From: Streptomyces sp. TRM68416 | Lineage (GTDB): Bacteria > Actinomycetota > Actinomycetes > Streptomycetales > Streptomycetaceae | Assembly: GCF_014596915.1 (NCBI RefSeq) | Contig: NZ_JACVWU010000013.1 | Location: forward strand, 186,001 to 250,000 | Reading direction: 5' to 3' | DNA: 64,000 bases | Part shown: positions 44,843-52,993 of the stretch, in pieces | Layout: each line of letters opens with the position of its first letter | Position numbering within the stretch: the first letter of the stretch is position 1 | Program-made: the position numbers and the translations under genes | Notes under the pieces: model-generated | Database searches by the model: none | The model's input: the letters and a program-made list of their open reading frames with translations, nothing else | Told to the model about the DNA's origin: nothing

Positions 44843-46684
44843 GTGTGCACTTCGCCCGAACACGGGTCCGAGCATGCCCAGGCCGGCGCCGGGCGCCGCA
44901 ACTTCCTGCGGGCCACCGCGCTGCTCGGCGCCGCCGCCACCGCGGGCCTCGCGCTGCCGACGGCGGCCGAGGCGGCAGAGGCGGCAGAGGCGGCCCCGGA
45001 CGGCCGTCGGCGGCCGGACCCGGACAGCCGACGGTTCACGCTCGCCGTCATGCCGGACACGCAGTACCTCTTCGACGGGCCGAGCATCGACAAGGCCCCC
45101 GTCGAGGCCTCGCTGCGCTACCTGCTGGAGCAGGGCAGGGAGGAGAACATCGTCTTCCTGTCCCACCTGGGCGACCTCACCCAGAACGGGGCCGAGGCCG
45201 AAGTCTCCGCGGTCAGCGAGGCGTTCGGGCTGCTGGACCGGCGGGGCGTCGGCTACAGCGTGCTGGCCGGCAACCACGACGTGAAGTCGTCGACGACCGA
45301 CCAGCGCGGTGCGACGCCGTACCTGAAGGCCTTCGGGCCGGACCGCTTCAGGGGCAGGCCCACGTTCGGGGGCGCGTCGGCCGACGGCTACAACACCTTC
45401 CACCTGTTCCGGGCGGGCGGCCGGGAGTGGCTGGTCCTCGCGCTGGACTGGCGGCTGTCGGAGCGGGGGTACGCGTGGGCGAAGGACGTTCTCGCCCGCC
45501 ACCCGCGGACGCCGGTGATCCTCACCACGCACGAGCTGGTCGTCGCGGACGACACCCTCTCCGCCTACGGCCAGCAGCTGTGGAACCGGCTGATCAAGGA
45601 CCACGACCAGATCTTCCTCACCCTCAACGGCCACTACTGGCCCGCCGCCCGCGCAACCCGCAAGAACGCGGCCGGACATGACGTCCATCTGCATCTGACG
45701 AACTACCAGAACCGCTACTTCGGCGGCGCCGCGATGATCCGGCTCTACCGCTTCGACCTGGACCGGAACGTCATCGACGTCGAGACGGTCTCGCCGTGGA
45801 TCCTGGGCCGGGCCGCCAAGGGGCTCAACGCGCTGGAGCGGCAGGAGATGGAACTCAGCGGCGACGCCGACCGGTTCACGGTCGACATCGACTTCGCCGA
45901 CCGCTTCTCCGGCTTCGCCCCGGTGCCGGCCCGTCCGGCGCGGCCCGCGTCGCGGATGCTGGTACCGGGCACGGTGGCCTACTGGCGCTTCGAGAGCGCG
46001 GTGACCGACACGGTCCGCGACCTGTCCGGCCGCGGCAACGACCTGGACCTCGTCACCGTGGGCGGCGGCACGCTGGGCTGGTCCGCCGACCACCACCCCG
46101 ACCAGCCGGGCCACGGCAGCCTGGAGTTCCGGGGCCGCAAGTCGCCGCTGACGGGCGCGTATCTGCGTACGGTCGAGGGGGCGCCGCTGAACTCGGCCAC
46201 CTTCAGGTCGGGTTACACCGTTGAGGCGTTCTACCGGCTGCCCGCCGACTGGGACCCCGCCCGCCACGCCTGGTCCGGCATCCTCGGCCGTACCGGCACG
46301 GGCGGTGCCGCGGGCAAGGCCGGCGACGACCCGGACGAGCCGCTGGCCACGCTGTCGCTGTCCAACGACCGTGAACCGCAGTGGGCCGTGCGCCCCCTGA
46401 ACCAGGAGGGCATCGCCACCAACTGGGGCCAGGAGACACCCCTGGAGACCTGGTGGCACCTCGCGGTCGTCAACGACGGCAGGCACACCACGCTCTACGT
46501 CGAGGGCTGCCCGGTGGTCCGCAACCCGAAAGCGGCGGCGGTCGGACTCGCCTCGGTGGGCCTGCCCTGGCTGCTCGGCGGCTACGAGTACGCCGGGCGG
46601 ATCGACCAGGTCTTCCACGGCCGGCTCGGCGACGTCCGGATCGTCGAACGGGCGCTGCCCGTCACGTCGTTCATGAACCACTGA
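44843..46684 (+). CDS. Tat-exported metallophosphoesterase with C-terminal LamG domain
   Basis: 613-residue secreted protein. The Tat signal has RRNFLRATALLGAAA and an Ala-rich cleavage zone ending near 50. The calcineurin-like core has MPDTQY, SHLGDLTQN, LAGNHDV, LTTHELV and LNGHYW (about 68-275). A concanavalin-like LamG/Laminin_G_3 domain covers about 380-610 (VAYWRFES, SGRGNDL, WWHLAVVNDGRH). GTG at 44843 follows GGAG. Placed 33 bases after the beta-galactosidase, it may act on phosphorylated glycans outside the cell; the LamG part could hold carbohydrate. Confidence 0.85.
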   Translation: MCTSPEHGSEHAQAGAGRRNFLRATALLGAAATAGLALPTAAEAAEAAEAAPDGRRRPDPDSRRFTLAVMPDTQYLFDGPSIDKAPVEASLRYLLEQGREENIVFLSHLGDLTQNGAEAEVSAVSEAFGLLDRRGVGYSVLAGNHDVKSSTTDQRGATPYLKAFGPDRFRGRPTFGGASADGYNTFHLFRAGGREWLVLALDWRLSERGYAWAKDVLARHPRTPVILTTHELVVADDTLSAYGQQLWNRLIKDHDQIFLTLNGHYWPAARATRKNAAGHDVHLHLTNYQNRYFGGAAMIRLYRFDLDRNVIDVETVSPWILGRAAKGLNALERQEMELSGDADRFTVDIDFADRFSGFAPVPARPARPASRMLVPGTVAYWRFESAVTDTVRDLSGRGNDLDLVTVGGGTLGWSADHHPDQPGHGSLEFRGRKSPLTGAYLRTVEGAPLNSATFRSGYTVEAFYRLPADWDPARHAWSGILGRTGTGGAAGKAGDDPDEPLATLSLSNDREPQWAVRPLNQEGIATNWGQETPLETWWHLAVVNDGRHTTLYVEGCPVVRNPKAAAVGLASVGLPWLLGGYEYAGRIDQVFHGRLGDVRIVERALPVTSFMNH

Positions 46685-46709
46685 CACCCCCTCACGAAAG
46701 AGGCCACCC

Positions 46710-48383
46710 GTGACCGACCGGCAGCTGCCCGCCTGGGCCGACCCGTCCGTGTCCCCCGCGTCGCTCGACCCGCAGGGCCTGTCCCGGCGCGGACTCCTGC
46801 GCGGCGCGGGCCTGTTCGGCGCCGCCTTCGCCCTCGGCGCGGCGGCATCCCCCGCCTCCGCCTCGCCCGCCTCCGCCTCCCCCGGCCGGGACGACCCGCG
46901 GCTCGCCTACGTCGTCGGCGACCACCACGTCCACTCCGTGTACAGCCACGACGCCAAGTACACGTTCTCCCAACTCGCCGCCGCGGGCGCGGAGTACGGC
47001 CTGGACTGGATGGTGTTCACCGAGCACTCCAACGTCGGGCACGCGGAGTTCGGCGCCCGTCTGGAGCACCGGGAGATCCTCAAGGCCCGTGCCGAGAACC
47101 CGCGCCAGCTGATCTTCCAGGGGCTGGAGTGGTACATCCCGGCCGCCGAGCACTGCACGGTCTTCACCGCGCCCGGCCCGCACGAGGTCGACCTGCTCAC
47201 CCGGTTCGAGAGCGCCTACGACGGCAAGCTGCTCGGCTACACCGACGGTTCGACGGACGGCGCCGACACCGCCCGCAACGAGGCCCACGCCGTCAAGGCG
47301 ATCCGGTGGCTGGCCGAGCAGCGCCGCACCGGGTACGTCGACGACGTCCTGGTCCTCGCCAACCACCCGATGCGCCTGGGCATCGACTCCCCGCACGAGC
47401 TGCGGAACTGGCGGGACGCGGCCCCCGAGATCATGATCGGCATGGAGGGCGCGCCGGGCGCCCAGGGCGCGGCGCTGCCCGGCTGGCGGGGGTCCGCCTC
47501 GATCCGCGGCGAGTACGAGAACCAGCCGTCGGCGCAGTCCTGGCCCGGCTATCCGGCGGACGCGTACGTCACCTACGGCGGCTTCGACTGGGCGACCGCG
47601 ACGGTGGGCGGCCTGTGGGACGCGATGCTGGCGGAGGGGCGGCTGTTCTCGATCACCACCAACTCCGACGCGCACCGCATCGTCTTCGACACCTGGAAGA
47701 ACGGCGACTGGCCGGCCGGGCAGAACTTCGACAACACCGGCCGGCTGCCCGACCCGGTGAACACCGACACCCCCCAGCCCGGCAGCGACTTCTGGCCCGG
47801 CCAGTTCTCCCGCACCCACGTCGGCGTCACCCGCTACGGCTACCGCGCGGTGATGGCGGGCCTGCGCGCGGGCCGGGTCTGGCTGGACCACGGGCATCTG
47901 CTGGACGGCCTCGAGGTACGGCTCCGGCGCGCCTGCGACCACGGCCGCGGGGTCACCCTGGGCGGCCGACTGCGCGTCCGCAAGGGCGAGAAGCTCACGC
48001 TCGACGTGACCGTGACGTCCACCTCCCGGCCCAACCCGCAAGGAATCCTGCCCGAGTTGGCCCATGTGGACGTCATCCGGGGCGCGGTGCGCGGTGCGGC
48101 CGCCGACCGTGACTCCTGGCGGGCGCCCGACACCAGGGTCGTCGCCACGAAGGACGTCGGCGGCCGCAAGGGGACGTACACCCTGCGCATCCCGCTGACC
48201 GCCGGGGACGAGTCGTTCTACGTCCGGCTGCGCGGCAGCGACGGCAACCGGCACGGCGCGGGCTACCTGGGTGCCGCGGTCGACCCGCACGGGCCGGTTC
48301 CGCACGAGCCGGGCAACGGTGACCCGTGGGCCGACACCTGGTTCTACTCCAACCCCGTCTTCGTCGACGTGGCGGGAGCCTGA
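46710..48383 (+). CDS. Tat-exported PHP-domain phosphoesterase
   Basis: 557-residue secreted protein. Twin-arginine signal GLSRRGLLRGAGLFGAA is at about 22-40. The PHP metal site begins with GDHHVHSVYSHDAKY near 70, with FTEHSN near 107, ANHPM near 216 and TTNSDAHR near 315 as further ligands. The last 170 residues form a beta-rich domain. GTG at 46710 follows GAAAGAGG, 25 bases after the LamG phosphoesterase. Two exported phosphoesterases in a row suggest a phosphate-bearing polymer as nutrient. Confidence 0.82.
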   Translation: MTDRQLPAWADPSVSPASLDPQGLSRRGLLRGAGLFGAAFALGAAASPASASPASASPGRDDPRLAYVVGDHHVHSVYSHDAKYTFSQLAAAGAEYGLDWMVFTEHSNVGHAEFGARLEHREILKARAENPRQLIFQGLEWYIPAAEHCTVFTAPGPHEVDLLTRFESAYDGKLLGYTDGSTDGADTARNEAHAVKAIRWLAEQRRTGYVDDVLVLANHPMRLGIDSPHELRNWRDAAPEIMIGMEGAPGAQGAALPGWRGSASIRGEYENQPSAQSWPGYPADAYVTYGGFDWATATVGGLWDAMLAEGRLFSITTNSDAHRIVFDTWKNGDWPAGQNFDNTGRLPDPVNTDTPQPGSDFWPGQFSRTHVGVTRYGYRAVMAGLRAGRVWLDHGHLLDGLEVRLRRACDHGRGVTLGGRLRVRKGEKLTLDVTVTSTSRPNPQGILPELAHVDVIRGAVRGAAADRDSWRAPDTRVVATKDVGGRKGTYTLRIPLTAGDESFYVRLRGSDGNRHGAGYLGAAVDPHGPVPHEPGNGDPWADTWFYSNPVFVDVAGA

Positions 48384-48405
48384 CCGCGGCGGCGCGCCCT
48401 GTCGA

Positions 48406-48425
48406 CCTCGCGCCGGTGCGCGAGG
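48406..48425. terminator. Two-way terminator hairpin
   Basis: CCTCGCGC-CGGT-GCGCGAGG, perfect 8-bp stem, between the PHP gene stop and the MaoC gene stop on the other strand. Confidence 0.7.
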
Positions 48426-48426
48426 T

Positions 48427-48882
48427 TCAGGCGTAGAACCGCGACAGGCTCTGCAGCACGGCGACCGGCTTGGCGCCGCCCTCGATCTCGATCGTGCCGT
48501 CGACGGTGATCTGCACCCCGCCGGGCACGTCCTCGACCTCGGCGAGCCGGCCGGACAGGCGGATGCGGGAGCCGACCTTGACCGGGGACGGGAAACGCAC
48601 CTTGTTCAGGCCGTAGTTGACCTTCGTGGTGACGCCCTGGACGTCGAGGAGTTCGGTGAACAGGGGGATGAAGAGGGAGAGGGTGAGGTAGCCGTGGGCG
48701 ATGGGGGCGCCGAACGGGCCCTCGGCGGCGCGCTGCGGGTCGACGTGGATCCACTGGTGGTCGCCGGTGGCGTCGGCGAAGGTGTCGATGCGCTCCTGGG
48801 TGACCTCGATCCACTCGCTGGTGCCGAGGTCGGTGCCCGCGAGCTTCTTCAGTTCGTCGAGGCCGTTGACGGTGATGCTCAT
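48427..48882 (-). CDS. MaoC-like enoyl-CoA hydratase
   Basis: 151-residue hot-dog-fold hydratase. The R-hydratase catalytic segment DATGDHQWIHVDPQRA near 38-53, with Asp and His, is followed by GAPIAHGYLTLSL. ATG at 48882 comes eight bases after the stop of the acyl-CoA ligase gene. It hydrates an unsaturated acyl-CoA made by the ligase product's oxidation. Last gene of the leftward operon. Confidence 0.9.
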   Translation of the reverse strand: MSITVNGLDELKKLAGTDLGTSEWIEVTQERIDTFADATGDHQWIHVDPQRAAEGPFGAPIAHGYLTLSLFIPLFTELLDVQGVTTKVNYGLNKVRFPSPVKVGSRIRLSGRLAEVEDVPGGVQITVDGTIEIEGGAKPVAVLQSLSRFYA

Positions 48883-48890
48883 GGGGTTCC

Positions 48891-50375
48891 TTAGCTGTTG
48901 CCGTACCGGTTGCGGACACGGGACTTGAGGAGCTTTCCGGAGGCGGTGCGCGGGAGTTCGTCCGCGATCACCACCGATTTCGGGATCTTGTACTTGGCGA
49001 GGCGGCCCGCGAGGGAGGCCAGGACCTCGTCGGGGTCGGGCGTGGCGCCCTCGCGGGGGACGACGACCGCGCGCGGCACCTCGCCCCACTTGTCGTCCGG
49101 CACGCCGATGACCGCGCACTCGGCGATGTCCGGGTGGGCGAGGAGCAGGTCCTCGATCTCGGCCGGATAGATGTTCTCCCCGCCCGAGATGATCATGTCC
49201 TTGATGCGGTCGACGACGAAGACATAGCCCTCCTCGTCGACCCGGGCGGCGTCCCCGCTGCGGAACCAGCCGTTTGTGAAGCAGGTCGCCGTCTCCTCGG
49301 GCAGCCCCCAGTAGCCGGACATGACGTGCGGGCCGCGGACCACGATCTCGCCGGTCTCGCCGACGTCGACGGGCGCCAAGTCCGGCCGTACGACCCGTAC
49401 GTCGCTGAAGAAGTGCGGGACGCCCGCCGAACCCGCCTTGGTGACCGCGTGTTCCGCGTCCAGGAAGAGGGTGCCGGGGGACGCCTCCGTCATGCCGTAG
49501 CCCTGGAGGAAGGTCAGGCCGCGTTCCTGGTAGGCGGCGATCAGCGGGGTCGGGACCGGGGAGCCGCCGCAGGTCAGCAGGCGCAGGGAGGACAGATCGG
49601 CGTCGGGCCAGCGAGGATGCCGGGCGATCTGCTCGAACATCGTCGGCACCCCGAACATGAAGGTGATCCGGTGCCGTTCGACCAGGTCGAAGGTGGCCGC
49701 CGGGTCGAAGGACTCGACCAGGACGCAGGTGCCGCCCTTGAGCAGCACCGGCAGCGTCAGCATGTTCAGGCCCGCCGTGTGGAACAACGGGGCGGAAACC
49801 AGGGCGCGTTCGTCGGCGATCAGGTCGGTGTCGACGAGGACGTTGACGGCGTTCCAGGTGAGGTTGCCGTGGGTGAGCATCGCACCCTTGGGGCGGCCGG
49901 TCGTGCCGGAGGTGTACATGATGATGCAGGTGTCGTCGGGGACGACCGGCTCGTCGATCGGCTCGTCGGAGGCCGCCGCGAGCGTCTCCTCGTACGCGGC
50001 GCCGACCTCGATGCGCACGCCGGTCCCGTCGCCGACTCCCGCGTACGACGGACCGTGGACCAGGGCCTTGGCGCCGGAGTCGGCGAGCTGGTAGTCGATC
50101 TCGGGGGCGGCGAGGCGGGTGTTGAGCGGGACGAAGACGGCGCCGAGCGTGCCCGCGGCGAACAGGGTCTCCAGGTAGGAGGGGTGGTTGGGGCCGAGGT
50201 AGGCGATTCGGTCGCCGCGCCGGACGCCCCGGGCGCGCAGGGCGTGGGCGAGGCGGGTGGTGCGCTCGTACAGCCGCGCGTAGGTGACGGTGGTGTCGCC
50301 GTGGACCAGGGCGGTGCGGTGCGGGGTCTTGCGGGCCCGGCGTGCGGGCCACGACCCCAGTCCCTCGTTGCGCAT
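48891..50375 (-). CDS. Acyl-CoA synthetase (AMP-forming)
   Basis: 494-residue ANL-superfamily ligase. Motifs: MYTSGTTGRPKGAML near 155, QGYGMTEASPGTLF near 295, SGDAAR plus VFVVDRIKDMIISGGENIYP near 375-400, and the catalytic Lys in PRTASGKLLKSR near 483. ATG at 50375 is preferred to a GTG six bases earlier because AAAGGGG is then well spaced. It activates a carboxylic acid to its CoA ester for the pathway of this operon; the chain type cannot be read from the motifs. Confidence 0.9.
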   Translation of the reverse strand: MRNEGLGSWPARRARKTPHRTALVHGDTTVTYARLYERTTRLAHALRARGVRRGDRIAYLGPNHPSYLETLFAAGTLGAVFVPLNTRLAAPEIDYQLADSGAKALVHGPSYAGVGDGTGVRIEVGAAYEETLAAASDEPIDEPVVPDDTCIIMYTSGTTGRPKGAMLTHGNLTWNAVNVLVDTDLIADERALVSAPLFHTAGLNMLTLPVLLKGGTCVLVESFDPAATFDLVERHRITFMFGVPTMFEQIARHPRWPDADLSSLRLLTCGGSPVPTPLIAAYQERGLTFLQGYGMTEASPGTLFLDAEHAVTKAGSAGVPHFFSDVRVVRPDLAPVDVGETGEIVVRGPHVMSGYWGLPEETATCFTNGWFRSGDAARVDEEGYVFVVDRIKDMIISGGENIYPAEIEDLLLAHPDIAECAVIGVPDDKWGEVPRAVVVPREGATPDPDEVLASLAGRLAKYKIPKSVVIADELPRTASGKLLKSRVRNRYGNS

Positions 50376-50387
50376 GGTCACGCCCCT

Positions 50388-51263
50388 TTACGGTTTCGTC
50401 AGCCCGAGCAGACGGGCGGCGTTCTCCTTGAGGATCTTCGGCCGGACCTCGTCCTTGATCGACAGCTTGGCGAAGTCGGCGAGCCAGCGGTCGGGGGTGA
50501 GGACGGGGAAGTCGGAGCCGAAGAGGACCTTGTCCTTGAGCAGGGTGTTGGCGTACTGCACGAGCTGCGGCGGGAAGTACTTCGGCGACCAACCGGACAG
50601 GTCGATGTGGACACCCGGCTTGTGCGTGGCGACGGCGAGGGCCTCGTCCTGCCACGGGAAGGACGGGTGCGCCAGGATGATCTTCAGATGCGGGAAGTCT
50701 GCGGCGACGTCGTCGACGTGGAGGGGGTTGGAGTACTTCAGGCGGATGCCGCCGCCGCCCGGGACCCCGGCGCCGATGCCGGTCTGGCCGGTGTGGAACA
50801 GGGCGATGGTGCCGGTCTCCTCGATGACCTCGTAGAGGTCGTAGGCCACGGAGCGGTCGTTGGGGAAGAAGCCCTGGATGCTGGGGTGGAACTTGAAGCC
50901 CTTGACCCCGTACTCCTCGACCAGCCGCCTGGCCCGCTTCACGCCCGCCCTGCCGCGGAAGGGGTCGACGGAGGCGAAGGGGATGAGGACGTCCGCGTTG
51001 GCAGCAGCGGCCTCGGCGACCTCCTCGTTGGGGACGGGGGGCGTGCCGGTGGCGGACTCGGCGTCCACCGTGAAGATCACGGCGGCCATGTTCCGCTCGC
51101 GGTAGTAGGCGGCCGTCTCCTCAAGGGTGGGCTTCCGCTTGCCCTCGACCTTGAAGTAGGCGGAGGAGGCGTCGTGCAGGTCGTCGTCGAGGGAGGCGTG
51201 ACCCTTGGCGGAGACCTCCGCGTGGGTGTGGACGTCGATGGCGGTCAGGGAGTCGAGGTCCAT
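50388..51263 (-). CDS. Amidohydrolase 2 family protein (ACMSD-like)
   Basis: 291-residue metal-dependent hydrolase or decarboxylase. The N-terminal site is IDVHTHAE, unusual in spacing but typical of the family; KGFKFHP near 120, HPSFPWQ near 200 and FGSDFPV near 247 provide the remaining ligands. ATG at 51263 shares a base with the SDR stop (TGATG). Many members decarboxylate or hydrolyse aromatic-derived acids, consistent with an aromatic or cyclic carboxylate pathway. Confidence 0.85.
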   Translation of the reverse strand: MDLDSLTAIDVHTHAEVSAKGHASLDDDLHDASSAYFKVEGKRKPTLEETAAYYRERNMAAVIFTVDAESATGTPPVPNEEVAEAAAANADVLIPFASVDPFRGRAGVKRARRLVEEYGVKGFKFHPSIQGFFPNDRSVAYDLYEVIEETGTIALFHTGQTGIGAGVPGGGGIRLKYSNPLHVDDVAADFPHLKIILAHPSFPWQDEALAVATHKPGVHIDLSGWSPKYFPPQLVQYANTLLKDKVLFGSDFPVLTPDRWLADFAKLSIKDEVRPKILKENAARLLGLTKP

Positions 51264-52180
51264 CACGCCTCCGGGAGCTTCGGCGCGGGGATGCCGACCG
51301 TCTGGGGTTCGGCGCCGACCGAGGTGTGCCAGGCGGCGGCCAGCGTTTCGGGGGTCCAGCCGCCGTCGGCGTAGGCGGCGCGGATCTCCTGCGGATGCGA
51401 CCAGAGTGCCACCTTGTCGCCGCCGATGCCGATGCACTGGCCGGTGACCTGGCGGGCCGCCGCGGAGGCGAGGAAGGGGACGAGGGCCGCGCAGTCCTCG
51501 GGGGTGCCGAACCCCTCGCCCTTGCGCAGGAAGTCGGGCAGCGGTGTGCCGTCGCGCAGGGCCTCGACGTACGGGGCGAAGACGGGGATGGTCTCGGTCA
51601 TCGCGGTCGCGGCGACCGGCACGATCGCGTTGACGGTGATGCCCGCGCGGCCCAGCTCCATGGACCAGGTACGGGCCATGGCGGCGATGCCCGCCTTCGC
51701 GGCGGCGTAGTTGGTCTGCCCGAAGTTGCCGCGCTGCCCGGCCGGTGATCCCACGAGGATCAGGCTGCCGCCCTCGCCCTGCTCGCGCATGCGGACGGCG
51801 GCGGCGCGGGCGCAGGTGAAGGTGCCCCGCAGATGGGTGGCGACGACGGCGTCGAAGTCGTCGTCGGTCATCTTCCACAGCACCTTGTCGCGCAGGATGC
51901 CGGCGTTGGTGACCAGGACGTCCAGCCGTCCGAACTCGGTGACCGCGCGGGCCACGAGCCGGTCGGCGGCCTCGGCCGTGCCGACCGCGACGACCTCGGC
52001 GACGGCCGTGCCGCCCGCCTCGGTGATGGACTTCACAGCCTGCTCGGCCACGGCCTCGTCGACGTCGTTGACGACCACGCGGGCGCCGTGGGCGGCGAGG
52101 GCGTGCGCGTAGGCGAGGCCGAGGCCCCGGCCGCTGCCGGTGACGACGGCGACCTTGCCGGTGAGATCGATGGTGGGCAC
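51263..52180 (-). CDS. Short-chain dehydrogenase/reductase
   Basis: 305-residue NAD(P)-dependent enzyme. Cofactor motif is TGSGRGLG near 15-22, VTNAGI near 90, and the catalytic Ser-Tyr-Lys is in VGSPAGQRGNFGQTNYAAAK near 145-165. The chain is longer than usual, with about 50 extra C-terminal residues (WSHPQEIRAAYADGGW) as in the SDRs that sit with MaoC partners. GTG at 52180 follows GAAGGGAC. First gene of the leftward operon, divergent from MarR. Confidence 0.88.
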   Translation of the reverse strand: MPTIDLTGKVAVVTGSGRGLGLAYAHALAAHGARVVVNDVDEAVAEQAVKSITEAGGTAVAEVVAVGTAEAADRLVARAVTEFGRLDVLVTNAGILRDKVLWKMTDDDFDAVVATHLRGTFTCARAAAVRMREQGEGGSLILVGSPAGQRGNFGQTNYAAAKAGIAAMARTWSMELGRAGITVNAIVPVAATAMTETIPVFAPYVEALRDGTPLPDFLRKGEGFGTPEDCAALVPFLASAAARQVTGQCIGIGGDKVALWSHPQEIRAAYADGGWTPETLAAAWHTSVGAEPQTVGIPAPKLPEA

Positions 52181-52200
52181 GGGCGAGTCCCTTCACGAGG

Positions 52201-52306
52201 TGATGCGGGGTGATGCGGGGTGAGGCCAGGAGATGCGGGGCGGTGCGGGGTGATGCCAAGCAATGCGGTGCGGTGCGGCGTGATGCGGGGTGACGCAAGT
52301 AATGCG
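52201..52306. repeat. Tandem 10-bp repeat in the SDR leader
   Basis: About ten copies of TGATGCGGGG, several exact and others changed at one to four positions, lie between the SDR start (52180) and the MarR operator. The period is one helical turn of DNA. It is non-coding and has no spacers, so it is not CRISPR. Confidence 0.75.
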
Positions 52307-52331
52307 CCGGAGATCGAAGCTAAGAGCAATA

Positions 52332-52346
52332 ATTGGCGACGTCAAT
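52332..52346. promoter_or_regulatory. MarR-type palindromic operator
   Basis: ATTGGCGACGTCAAT, a 15-base palindrome with one imperfect pair. It lies 38-52 bases before the MarR start and is flanked by CAATAATTG (52327-52335) and CAATAGTTG (52343-52351). The position fits autorepression and control of the divergent SDR operon. Confidence 0.6.
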
Positions 52347-52383
52347 AGTTGTTCCTGGCCGCATGCTGCGAAAGACTGACCCC

Positions 52384-52848
52384 ATGAAGACGACGGCGAT
52401 CGACGCGAACGAACCGTGGATGCGTGCGCTGCACGCGGACACGGGCTATCTGCTCTACCGGCTGGGCCTGCGCTCCGGACAGCTGTTCAACGCCTGCCTC
52501 CAGGAATCCGGACTGCGCCTGCGCCACTACGCGGTGCTGCGGTTCCTGGCCACCGGCGAGGGCGCCCTCCAGCGGGAGCTGAGCGCCCGGCTCGGCTACG
52601 ACCCGAGCGCGATCGTCGGCCTGGTCGACGACCTGGAGAAACTGGGCTTCGCCGAGCGCCGTCCCGCCCCCGACGACCGCCGCAGCCGGATCGTCGTCCT
52701 GACCGAGGACGGCCGCGGCTTCCTGCGCGACACCGACCAGGCCAGCCGTCGGGTGACGGGTGACCTGCTGGGCCCGCTCGACGCGGACGAGCGCGAGACC
52801 CTGCACGCCCTCCTGCTGCGCATCGCCGAGGAGAAGCCGGGGAACTGA
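52384..52848 (+). CDS. MarR-family transcriptional regulator
   Basis: 154-residue dimeric winged-helix protein. The recognition part is LQRELSARLGYDPSAIVGLVDDLEKLGFAERRPAPDDRRSR near 66-106, with the DxRxxR wing. ATG at 52384 has only a weak GAAAGA site. Divergent from the SDR-amidohydrolase-ligase-MaoC operon, with a palindrome between; it probably represses that operon until a pathway acid or its CoA ester appears. Confidence 0.88.
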   Translation: MKTTAIDANEPWMRALHADTGYLLYRLGLRSGQLFNACLQESGLRLRHYAVLRFLATGEGALQRELSARLGYDPSAIVGLVDDLEKLGFAERRPAPDDRRSRIVVLTEDGRGFLRDTDQASRRVTGDLLGPLDADERETLHALLLRIAEEKPGN

Positions 52849-52917
52849 GCCTGCGCAAATGACTGACGGCAGACCGCCCCGCGCGAGACCCACGGCAACA
52901 CTCCGGAACCGTCCACG

Positions 52918-52955
52918 CCCCTCCCCCACCCTCGGCTTCGCTCGAGCGGGAGGGG
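52918..52955. terminator. Hairpin downstream of MarR
   Basis: CCCCTCCC (52918-52925) pairs with GGGAGGGG (52948-52955) around a 22-base centre holding CTCGAG. Located 70 bases past the MarR stop; the same type of GC-rich stem is common between Streptomyces genes. Confidence 0.6.
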
Positions 52956-52993
52956 ACCCCCATCGTGACCCTCGCCCCGGAAGGGACCCCGCG

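Noticed and set aside
52201..52306. CRISPR-like array
   Set aside because: Units are 10 bases, directly adjacent and without spacers; there are no cas genes.
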